Shown here piece after piece: positions 10,929 through 22,603 of a stretch of 64,000 nucleotides of DNA. The position numbers were made by a program, and so were the translations under genes. Source of the DNA: Massospora cicadina (lineage: Eukaryota; Entomophthoromycota; Entomophthoromycetes; Entomophthorales; Entomophthoraceae). How positions within the stretch are numbered: position 1 is the first letter of the stretch; every line of letters begins with the position of its first letter. The stretch spans positions 248,001-312,000 of the forward strand of contig JAKSZP010009202.1 of assembly GCA_022478985.1 (NCBI GenBank). The letters are read 5' to 3'. The notes under the pieces were generated by a model. It saw only the letters and a program-made list of their open reading frames with translations, was not told the DNA's origin and made no database searches.

Positions 10929-11895
10929 TGTGGGAACCCAGATTACTTTTGCTTGCTGGTGCGTTCCGCTGGCTGGTTTCCACAAATATTTTAAATAAGA
11001 TAAAAATTTAAATTTAAAAGCACTAATAAAAAAGTATTTTTATGATTTTTATTATGCGCAAAAAGGGGTGTGGCATAGTTGGGAGGACGTCCCACTATCA
11101 CCCCTCAATTCATGGGTTCCAATCCCTTCATGGCAGAAATTGCATTTCTATGCCAAGAGGATATCAATACATGTGTATTTGTTCACCATGCCTTGGTCCG
11201 ACCAAGCAAATTAGTGAAGCTAGATCATGTAATCCCAGCCTATCAGAACATGTGTAGGAAGGTTTTACCCCCATTACTTTGTTTTTGTCCTCCACTCCTA
11301 TATTTTCACTCCCTACTCTTTTTCCTCTCTATTAGTGTGGTATAATTGTCCCAAGGTCAGCCCACCTCAAATAAAATTATTATGTGCACAATAAAGGGAA
11401 AAAACGATTATCCTTGACATCTGACTATTTAGGTATTTAAAGTAATTTGAGGGTTGAGGGTTTTGGGAATAGGTTTGGAATAGCTTAATCTAGTCCAAAT
11501 TATAAAATATGAAGGGATACCATATCATAATTTGGGAACTTGCTTCAGGGAAGCATAGCAAATGAAGAGGAATTCTGATTGGCTAACACATACCTGTGAG
11601 GTACCATTTTTATGTACTATAGCCAATCACCACTTGAGAATTTTCTTACGCCTTGGAGGACCCCCGCCAAGCCTATAAAAGGGGGTCCCCATGCAGGTGC
11701 ATTGGAGGACTTTGTTGGGGTTAAAGGAGTGCCTTCTGATGATTTCCCTAAAGTCCGTGGTGAGATCAGAGTAATCCTACTGGCTGATTTTATAGCTAGT
11801 GCCTGTACAGATTTCTAACTGGTGTTACCCTGATTAACAGGATTCCACCAAGAATCAGCCCAGGGACTTTTGGCCAACTTCTCAACTTCCTCATT
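10929..11895 (-). repeat. A 5' LTR
   Basis: On the plus strand it begins TGTGGGAACCC beside the primer-binding site. It shares stretches with the other family LTRs, such as CCAATCACC near 11626, a GGACCCCCGCCAAGCC-type segment, and GATTCCACCAAGAATC near 11842. The 75-bp unit is present about once. The outer end merges directly into the LTR of element B near 11890-11896, with no host DNA between. The exact junction and any target duplication are not visible. Confidence 0.75.
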
Positions 11896-12309
11896 TTTAT
11901 TAGTAATAAATGAACTCTTAACCACATCACAAAATCACAAATCTGATATTTACCCTCTATGGATGAATTTGACTTACAACACTCTTATTTATCATTTGTT
12001 AGGGAAAATTTCTGACACCACTCCCTTGTCTTAGACTATTTAGTTCCACTGTATTCTCATTGGTTTTGTGATTACATTCTTAAATTCTCTATTGCCTTAG
12101 TTTAAGTTGATCTAACTAATATTTATCCAAATTCAACATCGCCTTATCATCTTATTTGAAGGTAATTCAATAATAGCTCATTATAACCCAATATTGACTC
12201 ATCCCAAGGCACTATAATAATCATAAATAGTCATCTAATTTGGCAGATCTCACCAATATGCCGTAGCTCTTCAGGGCATATCACCCAGTCATATCAGAAT
12301 CTTAATATT
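11896..12309 (-). repeat. B 3' LTR, truncated
   Basis: It is collinear with the LTRs at 17740-18292 and 24802-30945. Shared segments include GACTATTTAGTTCCACTGT, ATTCTCATTGGTTTTG, and GTAGCTCTTCAGGGC with CAGTCATATCAGAATCTTAA at the right. The PPT side reads ATTATCCCCTATTGG. The left part is cut at about 11896, where the A LTR begins. Confidence 0.75.
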
Positions 12310-12329
12310 ATCCCCTATTGGCTGGATGA

Positions 12330-13520
12330 TAAGTCTCCTATTTTTATAAGCTTGGAGGAACTTTATGTACACGCAATTAATGATTTGACCACTCACTGGG
12401 TTTTTGATAGTGTAGGCGTCAACACCCTCTCTTGATTAACTTGAATGGACCAACCCAAATGTTGCCCAAATTGTGTTTCCACCCAAACCCATGATGGTCA
12501 TAGAACAAAACCATCTCACCTTCTTGGAACTGAGCTAACCCCACCACACCTTACCTAATTGGCAGCCTGATTCTAGATCTTTTTGGCCAAGCTGAAGGAG
12601 TACGCTTCTGTTTGCAACTTGATCAGTGTGTCATCTAAATTAGTCAAGTAATGGCGGGGATCCATTCTTTCACTATTCTCTACACATGAATAGAGCAATG
12701 CTGGAAGAGCATGGTGTTATCTATATAATAATTGTAAGAGGCTCTTCCCCATGATGGAATGATAGCTAATGTTAGAAGTAAAAACGGCGGTATACAGGAG
12801 AGAACTCTAATCAGAGGGTCTATCCATTACCAGCTTCTGTAGTATGTTTACAAATGTTCCATTGACCCGTTCAACCATTCTGTTGGACTCAAAATGGTAT
12901 GGAGTCATCAAAACCCCGTGGAAGCCCATTATCTCGTTCAAGTTTTGAAGATGTGCAAGGTGAAGTTGGTTTCAGTATTGGTTAGAATGAATTTAGGGCA
13001 GCCATGTCACTGAATAATACATTCTATTATGAACTTGGTCACTATGATCGCCCCAAAATCCCATATCTCCTAGGCTTTAACCCACCTGATCAAGTGGTTG
13101 ATCATCACCAGAATATACTTGGACCAGTTTGCACCTGTTGGCAGAGGTCCAGCGACATTAATGGAAACCTTATGTCACGTAATATGTAGTTTTACTAACC
13201 AGTATGAAGTCTTCTGGTGGAACAGCTTTTCCATTTGACTCTGGTGACAGCAGGATATAGTTTCCAAAATGTCGAAGTTCATGCTTTTCTAATAATACCA
13301 AGTGTGCAACAATTCCAATGTCTTGCACACACCACCATGGCTGACTGCCTTGTGAGTGCTCATGTTGATACTAGGCCATGCCGAGGGTTGCAGGAAGTTC
13401 ACCATAAAAGCATAACTCACTTGTACAATTCCCCATTCTATTGGAAGGTATTTGCTTGCATCTCATTTAATGCTTTTATGACTTGGGATTTTCATCGTCG
13501 TATTACCCACTGAACATATT
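12330..13520 (-). pseudogene. pol: B integrase
   Basis: The complement aligns with the C integrase. Around 12950-13000 it reads GCPKFILTNTETNFT, the second catalytic motif, where C has LTDNESNFT, so the aspartate has become Asn. Further stops and frame changes break the rest, and no long open frame remains. Position after RNase H and before the 3' LTR fits Gypsy order. No chromodomain is seen. Confidence 0.7.
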
Positions 13521-13559
13521 AACATATTTCCTATCGCTGAGACTGCTGTCATGGCAATG

Positions 13560-14860
13560 GTTGATAATCTAGATAAGCAGCCGGCGTTCTGATGTTTTGC
13601 TCCCAGTTGGTGGATGATCTCAAAGGCATAAGCCTGCAGCTTAAGAGCTCATTGGGCTAGACGCCCTTCAGACTCCTTGAGGTTCTATAACCAACATAGC
13701 AATGCGTGTTTTGTTATAACTTTGAACTTTATCCAATGAAAAGATACCCTAAATTGCTTATACGCATAGATTACCACTAAGCACTCTCACTCAGTCATTT
13801 TAAAATTACATTCATTTTATTTCAAGATTTGACTGAAGTAAGACACTGGGTGCTCTTCCCCCTCATTTTCTTTTTTAGATAAGTACGCCCCTACAACGTA
13901 AAGGGACACACCCATCTGAAAGATGAACTCTATCAAAGTCTGGATATTGTAGCACTAGCGCGCTGATTAATTCCATTCAAAGTGTGTCAAAGGAGCATTG
14001 ATGTCGTCCATCAATTTGAAAACAGCATCATTTTTAAACTCAAATAAAGGGCCCCCATTAAAGCTGAAGTTAGGTATGAAGCACTGGTTATAGCTGACCA
14101 TTCCCAAAAATACCTATATGTCATGCTCACTATTTTGGTGTAATCATTTTTTAGATGGCCTAACCCTGGATGGCTGTGGTTTCAGACCCTTAGAGTCTAT
14201 CACAAACCCTAGGTATTCCAAATGGTCCTTGAGAAATATATTTATGAGGCTTAATCTTGATGTTCGCTCAGCGAGCTGGCGGAATACTGCTTCTAGATGA
14301 TCAAAGTACTCAGAAAAGGTTCAGGAGAAAACATTGATAACGTCAAGGTATACAAGGACGCATGACAGCTTCAGATCTTAAGGAAAGTGTCCGTGGCTCG
14401 TTGTAAATATCTGGGACATTACACAGCCCTTGTGGCATACAGGTCAGTTGGGAAAGCCCCTTGAACATAATAATGGCGCAACCTCCTGTTTAGCCATGGA
14501 CAACTTGATTTGCCAGTAACCTTAATATTAGGTCCATTGCGGAAATGTAACGAGCTCCCCTAACTAATCCAAAGCATTTTCAATCCATGGCAAGGGATAT
14601 AAGTCCTTCTTTGTAATACTATTGAGCTTCTGGTAGTCTATCACCACCCAGTTAGTGCTGTCCTTCTTTTTTACAATCATAACGGGCAAAGCCCATGTAT
14701 TATTGGATGGTTTGAGCATCCTTTCTCCAGCAACTTGTCAATTTCCTCAGTAACAACGTCTTCAGCTACCCTCAATTGGCGGATTGGCGAGACTGGGTGG
14801 GAGGATGGTCCCCAGTGTTCAATCAATGGACCACCCCCTTAGCACGCCCTAAATCATGGT
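13560..14860 (-). pseudogene. pol: B reverse transcriptase and RNase H
   Basis: The RT catalytic box reads VLVYLDVIN at about 14335-14362; the second aspartate of YLDD is replaced by Val. Nucleotide similarity to C runs through the palm (14500-14700), the connection (13900-14200) and the RNase H start (13690-13860, with the usual NP-KYE..YS-like region lost). Many stops. The region is about 1.3 kb, the normal size for RT plus RNase H. Confidence 0.78.
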
Positions 14861-15511
14861 CATCAATGGCGAAAATCTTCTTATACTTCTAAAATAAAGC
14901 TATTTCTTAGACTTATTGTTCTTTTGATAATTCTATTAATTTCTCCTGTGGTACCACTGTCATTACGCTGGGCTGTGACTCGATGTTTAGATCAAATTCA
15001 TCCAATAAACCAAACTTGTGAACCTGAAGGACCTCCTCAACTGGAGTCAAATGTAAATACGCCACTACTTAATGTTGGCAGATTTGCATTGGTTTGTTCC
15101 AGAGATTCACTAACGAAACCTTTATCTCTCCATAACCTGGGAGTATAATCCCTGGAGCCACTTGAGGCTCAAGCCGCGTTTTTCTGATAAGGTTAATGAC
15201 CTCCCTATAAAGGCCAGCTGGCACTTCCGCCTCTATTTAGTGTTCACTATGACCTGGTATCCAGAAGGAATAGAAATAGGTTAGCGGCTCGGAGAGGTAG
15301 CCCTTGATATTCATATATATGCTGGGGAAGGACCTAAGTCTTAATTTTTAGTTGATGGTAGCAAACCGGAAACACCGTCAATATATGCAAGATTGATATG
15401 ACCTATTTGCAGCAGATCCTTTGGCACTCCACTATAGGTAAAGTTAATTGTGATCTGCTGCCCCAAAATTTCAAAGGGCTCCTTTGTCATATCAACTATA
15501 GCATTGAAGTG
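14861..15511 (-). pseudogene. pol: B protease-RT linker
   Basis: This is collinear with C 22330-22960. Both contain the GGACCACCC/TTTCCTCAG-rich segment and the CCTGGTATCCAGAAGG/GATGACCAGAGGG segment. It is the spacer between protease and RT, without a recognised domain. No long open frame. Confidence 0.55.
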
Positions 15512-15770
15512 TCAAAGAAAAGCATTTCTTATTAGCAAGTCGTTGTTATTGTTTGGTAGCACTACACCAGAGATACAATGACAATCAACCTGAACCGCAA
15601 AGGTATTACACTGTACGCCCCCCAGAGACCGTTCTTTATGATCCAGCGGTCCCATACACCATTTGATGCTCCACATCAGGCTTTTTCTTGTCAATTTCGC
15701 CACCAATTTAATGGACACTATGTTGCCTGGGGCGCCTGTATCAATTATAGAGCAAGCTATATTTTTTGCT
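15512..15770 (-). pseudogene. pol: B aspartic protease
   Basis: The complement reads IIDTGAPGNIVSIKLVAKLTRK at about 15765-15690, with an intact D-T-G-A active site, and then VQVDCHCISGVVLPNNNNDLLI before the frame closes. This is a retropepsin-type protease of roughly normal size. In the sister C the Asp-Thr is replaced. The upstream frame is closed, so it is a relic. Confidence 0.8.
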
Positions 15771-15959
15771 ACAAATAAATCACAGTATGTACACTCAGAA
15801 TAAGAAGAATATTAACTGTTTAATACATGAGCATTTAAGGGACATTTTTCCCAAAAATCATAATCCTCTTAGAGACTTTGGAGTACTCTTTGACAATAGT
15901 GTTTACTGGAAGGGAAACGTTTACACCTTTCAGGGAAGGGCCATTGGCGGCAGAATCTA

Positions 15960-17700
15960 GCTTGTCTGAAGAAGCTTAATCAAACATTTGGCAGGCGTAT
16001 GGCTTTGGCTGCTCCTGAGGTTTTCTTCCACTTCAAACTGGGAATGCGCTCATGTCAGTCCATTCATTCCTCCAACTGGTTACTGGTATAAAATCCCATC
16101 ATCATATTGATGGACTTCCGCTGGATAAACTATAATTGATTCAGGTGGGACGTTCGAGTTTGGATAGCATAGGTAGAGAGTCCCATCTCTGCTCCTCTCC
16201 ATCTTTTCCCTGGTAGTATTGATCCTGTTGCATGTATTGAACACGATGGTTAGGGCAACTCCATGAAAGGTGGACAGGGCACCACACTCAAAGCAATTAA
16301 CCCCATAAGAGCTACGTCCTTGGCTCTCATAAGAGGGTTCAAATTGATATATTCGGTTGTTGACAGATGGCATAACTAGGGCTAGGTGATAGGATGATTG
16401 CTGACGCTCAGCGTAACTAGGTCTGGGTCATTAGTTGGATTGATTTTTGATTTTAATAAACATGTCCATAGTGGGAGTCAAACTGCTGAGGGTAACTTGG
16501 TCAAGGATGAGGCACAGGATTATAGTAAGGCCAGGGGTTACTAGGTGGAATATGGGTGAGAAAAGAGAGATCTCTCCAAATAAGAGGTTCCAGCGATGAC
16601 AGTGGTATGTTTCTTCTCTGTATTGGGAGGAGGTAAGGTAGCGGATAGTTAGCGTAAAAACTGAACAATTTTAAGGCATGGGGTCGTCATCATCCAAAAT
16701 TGTGGATATACCATTGTAAAGCTCACGTATGACTCACTGTGGAGGTCATTGCAATGCACACATTAGCTTTAGCTAGAACGCCTGCCTTAATTAGCACATG
16801 GGCTTCCGCCATAAGGCAGTCAACAAATGCAGGAGAGTCTCGTTACGTTGGAACCCAATAGTCAAGAATTCAGCCTTTCGCTGTGACATATTTGAAGTTA
16901 CCCTGAACAGCCACAGCACAGTATCCTTCACTTATTAGTAGATAATGGAGTTTTTGGAAGTTAGCAGGTGACTTGATTAGAACTCATAACATCCAAGGCA
17001 GATATAAACAGTTTATCTTTATGCCAATCTGAGGCACCTTCCTTTGCAAACACAAAACATTTAAAGAAGCCATGGATATTCCCATTGCAATTGAAAATGG
17101 GTAGCTTCTTGATACAGATCTCCACCTCCCGCTCATAATACAAATTTTTGGGATGTACTTTTTATGGGTCAAGACCCATAAGAGGTCTCTTGATGAGGAG
17201 CTGGTCCAGCTGAGGTTGAGATGACCACTTCTTTAGAGGTATCGTAGGCTCCTGCAGTGGGTAGCAGTGAAATCACTTGAGGGATTGGCTCTCCAATGCA
17301 TAATCATATCCAGAGCTGGCCTATTGGGTGTAGTAGTTCATGCAAGTGTTAGTCTTTTTCATACAATTCTCGCCGCGCAGCTCCTTGTGGAACATCCTCT
17401 CCCCAATGAGTGGACTGGGAGGCATTATTCAATTTCCACTCTGTGCAATGCATTTATTTGATAATGTCATCCAAGCAACTAGCAATTTTCTTTTTTGTTG
17501 TCCAAGAAGTTGCATTTGACTAAACGTTCTGTCAAGCTGATTCATAACGTCATTCCGCTCCTGAAGAAGTTCATCCTGTTTTTTGAGCACTGCATTTAAA
17601 GAGTTTGAGTTCCTCATATTTAGCTGAAGCGGTGTTTAGTGAAGATTCTTCAGCAAAGCTGGCCTGATGTGACATGGCCGGCAACTGGAGATTTTTGATT
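15960..17700 (-). pseudogene. gag: B gag
   Basis: This fills the place between primer-binding site and protease. An open stretch (16373-16080) contains NCFECGALSTFHG, a degraded zinc-knuckle-like Cys pair, near the C terminus. The N-terminal open stretch (17617-17429) has LLQERNDVMNQLDRTFSQMQ and QQKRKLL, heptad-like and probably coiled coil. The middle is full of stops. Gag makes the particle shell and packages RNA. Confidence 0.65.
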
Positions 17701-17724
17701 TGAAGTGGTTGATAAATGGGCCCT

Positions 17725-17739
17725 CTGTAGTGAGCACCA
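17725..17739 (-). promoter_or_regulatory. B primer-binding site
   Basis: On the element strand it reads TGGTGCTCACTACAG then AGGGCCC. It is identical over 15 nt to the sites of A, C, K and J and lies at the LTR edge, as a tRNA-primed minus-strand start should. Confidence 0.8.
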
Positions 17740-18292
17740 CAGTTATAATTTGTGGCGATACTGTTAATATATGCTGTAAGGGTCACACAGGTCAAACCCT
17801 ACGAGCAACGGATGATTGATGTGAGGATTGTTGGTCCTCCAAACACATTTGAGAATATAATAAAATATGGAGCAATTTTCCCAATGATACTTTTATTTAT
17901 ATAATAAATACAGTGGTTCCTCGCTGCTTTGCTTTGTCAAATCTAAGTACTACCTTCTCTCAATCACATTATCTTGCTTATATATCAGCAACTTTATATG
18001 ATACCATTCTCTTGGCTTAGACTATTTAGTTCCACCGTGTTCTCATTAGTTTTGGGATGGTGTTCTTAAATTCTCTATCACCTTAGTTTAGAAGCAATTT
18101 AAATAATATTTGTCAAACGTTGACATCACCTTGTCACCTTATTTGGAGGCGATCCAATTAACCTGTTATAACACAATATTGCCTCATCTCAAGGTTTTTG
18201 AATATTAATAAATAATCATCCTAGTTGGAGGATTATCACCAATTGATGTAGCTCTTCAGGGCTTATTGTCCAGTCATATCAGAATCTCAACA
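17740..18292 (-). repeat. LTR shared between B and C
   Basis: This is one LTR with B gag and primer-binding site on its left and C integrase sequence on its right. It therefore serves as 5' LTR of B and 3' LTR of C. It ends at the right with ATATCAGAATCTCAACA, so the element-strand start is TGTTGAGATTCTG. A short segment TTATCCCCTATTGGC, present beside the B 3' LTR and including the purine tract, is missing at this junction. Confidence 0.8.
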
Positions 18293-18299
18293 TGGATGA

Positions 18300-19460
18300 T
18301 AAGAGCCTGTTTTTTATATGCCAGAAGAATCTTTGCGTGCACTCAGTTAATGATATATCCACTTGCAGGGTCCTTGATAGTATATGCATCAACAACTATT
18401 TTTCAATTACTCCAAATGGGCTAATCCAGGTGTTTGCCAATTTGTGCTTACGTCTGAACCCATGTTGTCATGGAATAAAGCCATATCCTCATTTTTATAA
18501 TACATTAGCACACTAAATCATACCTGGTTGGCAGTCTATTTATTTACCTTCTTGGCTAAGCTGAATGAGTACGCTTCAGTTTGCAGCTTGATTAGTTTCA
18601 ATTTGATTAGTCAAAAAATGTTGGAATCATTTTTTGGTATCTTTTATGCAGGTATAGAGCAGCGCCAGAAGATCATGGTGTCATTCATATAGAAGTTGAA
18701 AGGGCTCTTCCCCATGGAGAAGTGGTAGCCGATATTATAAGCAAAAAAGGCATTGGATTGATAAGAGCTCAAAGCAAAAGGTTGATCCATTATTAACTTC
18801 TGGAGTATGTTCCCCAAAGTTCCATTGACTTCTTCACCATGCCATTAGACTTGGGTGATATGGGGTCATTAGAACTCCGCAGATGGCCATCAATTCGTTG
18901 AGCTTGGTTAAAATGTGAGAGGTGAAGTTGGATTCATTGTCAGTAAGGGTGAACTGAGGACAGCTGTGTTGCTGAATTATAAGTTTCCTCGCAAACTTGG
19001 CACTGTGATCACCCCCAAATCCCGTATTGCTCTGTCTTCAACTCACCTGGTCAAGTGGTCAATAGCCACCAAATGTACTTGGACTGGTTAGCTCCTATTG
19101 GAAGAGGGCTAACGACATAAAGGGAAACCATATGACAAGCAAAATGGGGTTTAATTAACCAGTAGGAAGTTTTCTGGCAGAACGGCTTTTCCACTTGGCA
19201 CTGGTGGCAGCAGGAGATGTTTTCTCGTATAAAAGTTCATGAAAACCCCATGTCCAATCGCCTTATGCGCGCTCATGATAATTCTAGGTTATACTGAGGG
19301 TCGCGGAAAGTTCACTGTCAGGTCTCCAATCTGTTTATACATTTCACCATTACGCTGGAAGGTATTTAATTCCATTTCATTTAATTCCTTTATGTCTTAA
19401 GGCAGCTTATCATTGTACTTTCCACTAGCATCTTACCTTACATTATGTCCCCCAAATCTG
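18300..19460 (-). pseudogene. pol: C integrase
   Basis: The complement around 18935-18965 reads SCPQFTLTDNESNFTS, retaining the second catalytic aspartate. A TPYHPS-like motif follows. Nucleotide similarity with B continues over the whole domain. Stops are frequent and no catalytically complete frame can be read. Confidence 0.75.
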
Positions 19461-19489
19461 CCATAACTTCAATCATTGGTAGCTTTGAC

Positions 19490-19750
19490 AATCAATCAGC
19501 GTTATGGTGTTTTGCTCCAGGTCAGTGGAGGATCTCTAAGTCATAAGCCTATAGTTTGAGGGCCCATCAGGCTTGGCGCACTTCAGGTTCCTTAAGATTC
19601 TGCAACCAGCGTAATGAAGCATGATCCATTATGACTTTGAGCTTTACTCCATGCAAGTACATTTAAAATTGGTTATATGCATAGATCACTGCTAAGCATA
19701 AACGCTCAGTCACAGAATAATTGTGTTAATGGCTATTCAGGATCCTACTG
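19490..19750 (-). pseudogene. pol: C RNase H, part beyond the insertion
   Basis: This corresponds to B 13560-13810 (AAGCCTGCAGCTTAAGAGC against AAGCCTATAGTTTGAGGGC and the following CACTAAGCAC...CTCAGTCA). Similarity stops at the insertion boundary near 19750 and resumes at about 21366. The coding frame is lost. Confidence 0.7.
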
Positions 19751-21361
19751 TAAGTCCAGGGGAGCATCCCATTTGCTTAGACTGGGTAGTGTTTCCATTC
19801 CACAGTAAAAGGGTCCAAAGAGGGCGGCTGTCCCTCTCATCACACAGGGTAATGTCGCCCATATGGCAGATGAGCGCTGGGTCGCATCTCTCCCTCTGAA
19901 GATTCCTCCCCCTGTCCCCACGCTTGGCTCAGCCAAATTAGTATGGTAAATTGAAAAATTTGTGCCAAAATAGTTGAAAAATACCACCTCATGAGCTGGT
20001 AAGAATTTATGAATTTGATGGCGCCAAGCTCTGAGATCAAAGTCCAAATGCCTTAAACCCTTGGCAATGAAGCCAAATGGGCTCGCACATTCAGTAGATG
20101 AAGAATCAAGTGTCAAACTTTGAAAAACTCGCCAATAGCATCAGGCCATTGAAAACGTTTCAGTTAAAAACCTGCTCCAAAACCTATGGGGACAAAGTCC
20201 AACAGGTGTTATTCTTAATCAAAATGTGTCTAGTGGTAAAACCTTGGTCAAAATTGCCAATGGCATCGGGCCATGGGGCAATGATGTTGCCAATTTGAAA
20301 ACTCCCTTTGAAAACTTTGTGGAATAGCCTGACAGGCATGTACATTCATTGTTAAATAATTCTGATAGCTTAAACTCCTCACCTTAAAAATCAGGATCAT
20401 CATTCAATGTTACTCACTTGGCCAAATGGACGCCAAAGTGACTGGGCATGGACGGTGTGGGTATCCCAAACCTGTTTCTGGCCAGTTGGGACCGTCCCTG
20501 TGTGGCGTGGCTTTGGTGGATTCCTGTTACCCATAGGGCAAGATGCTGTCATGCTAATTAATGGAAACGCTTTGAATTTGCAAGTCAGGCGTCCAAGGTC
20601 AAACCAACAGTGACTCAGCCCATCGCCGATTCCTTTGAAGTCAGCTCAGATTGAAATTAAATTTCTCCTCACTCTAAAGTTCTCCAGGTTAGGTCAAATC
20701 TTGAGGGCCATAATCCCACGCTTTTATAAGCTATTCCCCAAATGACTAATATTTAAACAGTCATAACACACTGAGGAAATTTCTACCAATTTCTTTAATT
20801 TACTTTTCAATAAAAATCTCCACAATAGTCCAATTTTTTTGACTTTACTTCAAATTTTTCTTCTTGAGCTCCCTATGGCACTAGCCCTGTGGCTCACCAG
20901 ACCTTAAATTGGCTGGGCAATACTAGTCATGATAGTAACAATAGCTCCATCCGTAGCCAACTGAACTATCATGAAAGGAAGAACTAGGAATTCAACCCCA
21001 TTTTCAAAGCCATCCACCAACAGGATTTTGGAATTCTGTGGGCTCATCTATCTCCAATTCACGCCTGAATATGCGCCACCACCTCTGTTTTTGTGCCAAA
21101 CCCTCCTATGGAGTATCCCAAAGCAGTTAGTCCAATTGTTCGACTCCCTGCAGCAAGGTCCACGGGGTTTGGAATTGCTATATCCTGGTTCATTTTCAGG
21201 TTCCTTTTTATGCTAGCAACACACTGGTGATCATTTGTAACACCCCTCCCTGTGAAATATAACATTACTTGAGCAACAAAGTCTCTGAAATTCTGGCTTT
21301 CCTTTTGGGTGCTTTTACATCCTGAATGGCAGGGTAGTCTAAACTTCTTGCCGTCTCCCTG
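19751..21361. mobile_element. 1.6-kb insertion in C RNase H with terminal inverted repeats
   Basis: Comparison with B shows that this segment interrupts C. The flanks CTACTG (19745-19750 and 21366-21371) look like a short target duplication. The left end reads CAGGGGAGC... with TTAGACT about 20 nt inside. The complement of the right end reads CAGGGAGAC... with TTAGACT at the same distance. This is an imperfect inverted repeat of roughly 27 bp. No transposase or other domain is recognised; the largest minus frame (20116-19745) resembles nothing I know. A non-autonomous DNA transposon is the best guess; an unusual solo LTR is an alternative. Confidence 0.6.
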
Positions 21362-21365
21362 ACAT

Positions 21366-22600
21366 CTACTGCAGTACGCCATGGGGTTCTATTCCCCCTC
21401 CTCATCTTTTTGGGATAGGACCTCCCCAACGGTGTAAAGGGATGCATCCATCTGGACAATGTTTTCTTAGTCAAAATTAGGATAGAGTAGCACTGACGCA
21501 CCGACCAACGCCATACAGAGGGTGTCAAAGGAGCACTGCTGGCGTTCAGTCCATTTTTTATACAGCATCCTTCTTAATTGCTCAAATAACGACCCCAATA
21601 CAACTGGAGTTAGGGATGAAGTGGCAGTAGTAACCCACCATCCCCCAAAATACTTGTATGTCCCGCTTACTGGTTGGCGCAGTCATTTTCTGAATTGCTT
21701 CCACCTTGGCCAGCTGAGGTTTAAGCCCAGTTGCGTCTACTACAAACTCAAGGTACTCCAGTTAGTCTTTAAAGAAGTGAAATTTTCGAGGCTTGAAATT
21801 GATGTTGGCCTCAGCAAGCTGGTGGAAGACCTCCTCCATTTGGGTAAGGTTATCAGAGAATATTTGCAAAAAGACATAAATATCATCAAGGCACGCAAGG
21901 ACGCATGACAGCTTCAGGTCACCGAGAATGGTGTCCATGGCCCGCTGAATTGTAGCTGTGGCGTTACATAAATTTTGAGGTATACAGGTCAGTTGAAAAA
22001 ACCTCTTAGACGTGATAATGGCGCACTTCTCCTGTTCCACCACAGGCAACTCAATTTTCCAGTAGCCTGATATCAAGTCCATTTCCAAAAAGTAGTGAGC
22101 TCCTCCCAACCAATCCAAGGCATTTTCAATTAAAGGCAAGGGATAAGAGTCTTTTTTGTGATGCTATTGATCTTCCAGTAGTTTATTACTACCAAGTTGG
22201 TGCCATCCTTCTATTTTACAATAATAATAGGCAAAGCCCATGGCTCTTTGATGGTTTGAGTATCCCTTGCTTTAGTAGCTTTCAATCTCCACTGTTACTA
22301 CTTCCTTGGCTGCCCTAGACTGGAAGATCAGCTGAGACCTGATGGGTTATGATCCCTAGTTTCCACTTGATGGACCACTCTCCATGCGCACCCTAAATCA
22401 TTATTGTTGATGGTAAAAATCTCCTTATATTTTTGGAATAAATCAATTGCTTTTTTTGTTCTTTTAATAACCCCATTAAATTTTAGTACAACCACCATCA
22501 TTATGCTGGGCTGTAGCACAACGAGTAGACCAAAAACATCCTGCAACCCAAACTCATGAACCTGAATGACTTCCTCAACATGGGTCAAGTGTAAATATAC
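21366..22600 (-). pseudogene. pol: C reverse transcriptase
   Basis: A 125-codon open stretch (22139-21762) shows MPLIENALDWLGGAHYFLEMD, LISGYWKIELP, then LKLSCVLACLDDIYVFL with both catalytic aspartates and Cys for Tyr, and KPRKFHFFKD at the start of the connection. This is palm-to-connection of a Gypsy RT. Upstream (22603-22328) lies the N-terminal part with EIFTINNNDLG. Breaks on both sides and the nearby insertion make it a relic. Confidence 0.85.
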
Positions 22601-22603
22601 CAC

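Larger units (their letters stand above)
5517..11895 (-). mobile_element. A: Ty3/Gypsy element, minus strand, most complete of its family here
   Basis: Right to left: 5' LTR (11895-10929), primer-binding site (10925-10911), truncated gag (10860-10200), protease (9773-9540), linker, reverse transcriptase (8901-7799), RNase H (7762-7346), integrase (7330-6409), polypurine tract (about 6204-6214) and 3' LTR (6203-5517). Compared with element K, the N-terminal half of gag, including its coiled-coil region, is missing. The primer-binding site joins almost directly to mid-gag sequence. Domains are fairly well preserved but carry stops and frameshifts. Confidence 0.9.
11896..18292 (-). mobile_element. 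B: Ty3/Gypsy element, second subfamily, minus strand
   Basis: Right to left: 5' LTR (18292-17740), primer-binding site (17739-17725), gag (17700-15960), protease (15765-15512), RT (14860-13900), RNase H (13860-13560), integrase (13520-12330) and truncated 3' LTR (12309-11896). It is related to element A at protein level but has a different LTR. It matches C along its whole length. It is heavily decayed, with open frames rarely above 70 codons. Confidence 0.85.

Noticed and set aside
19745..20116. 123-codon minus-strand frame as a gene
   Set aside because: It starts inside the unknown insertion, crosses its inverted end and shows no domain or relative.
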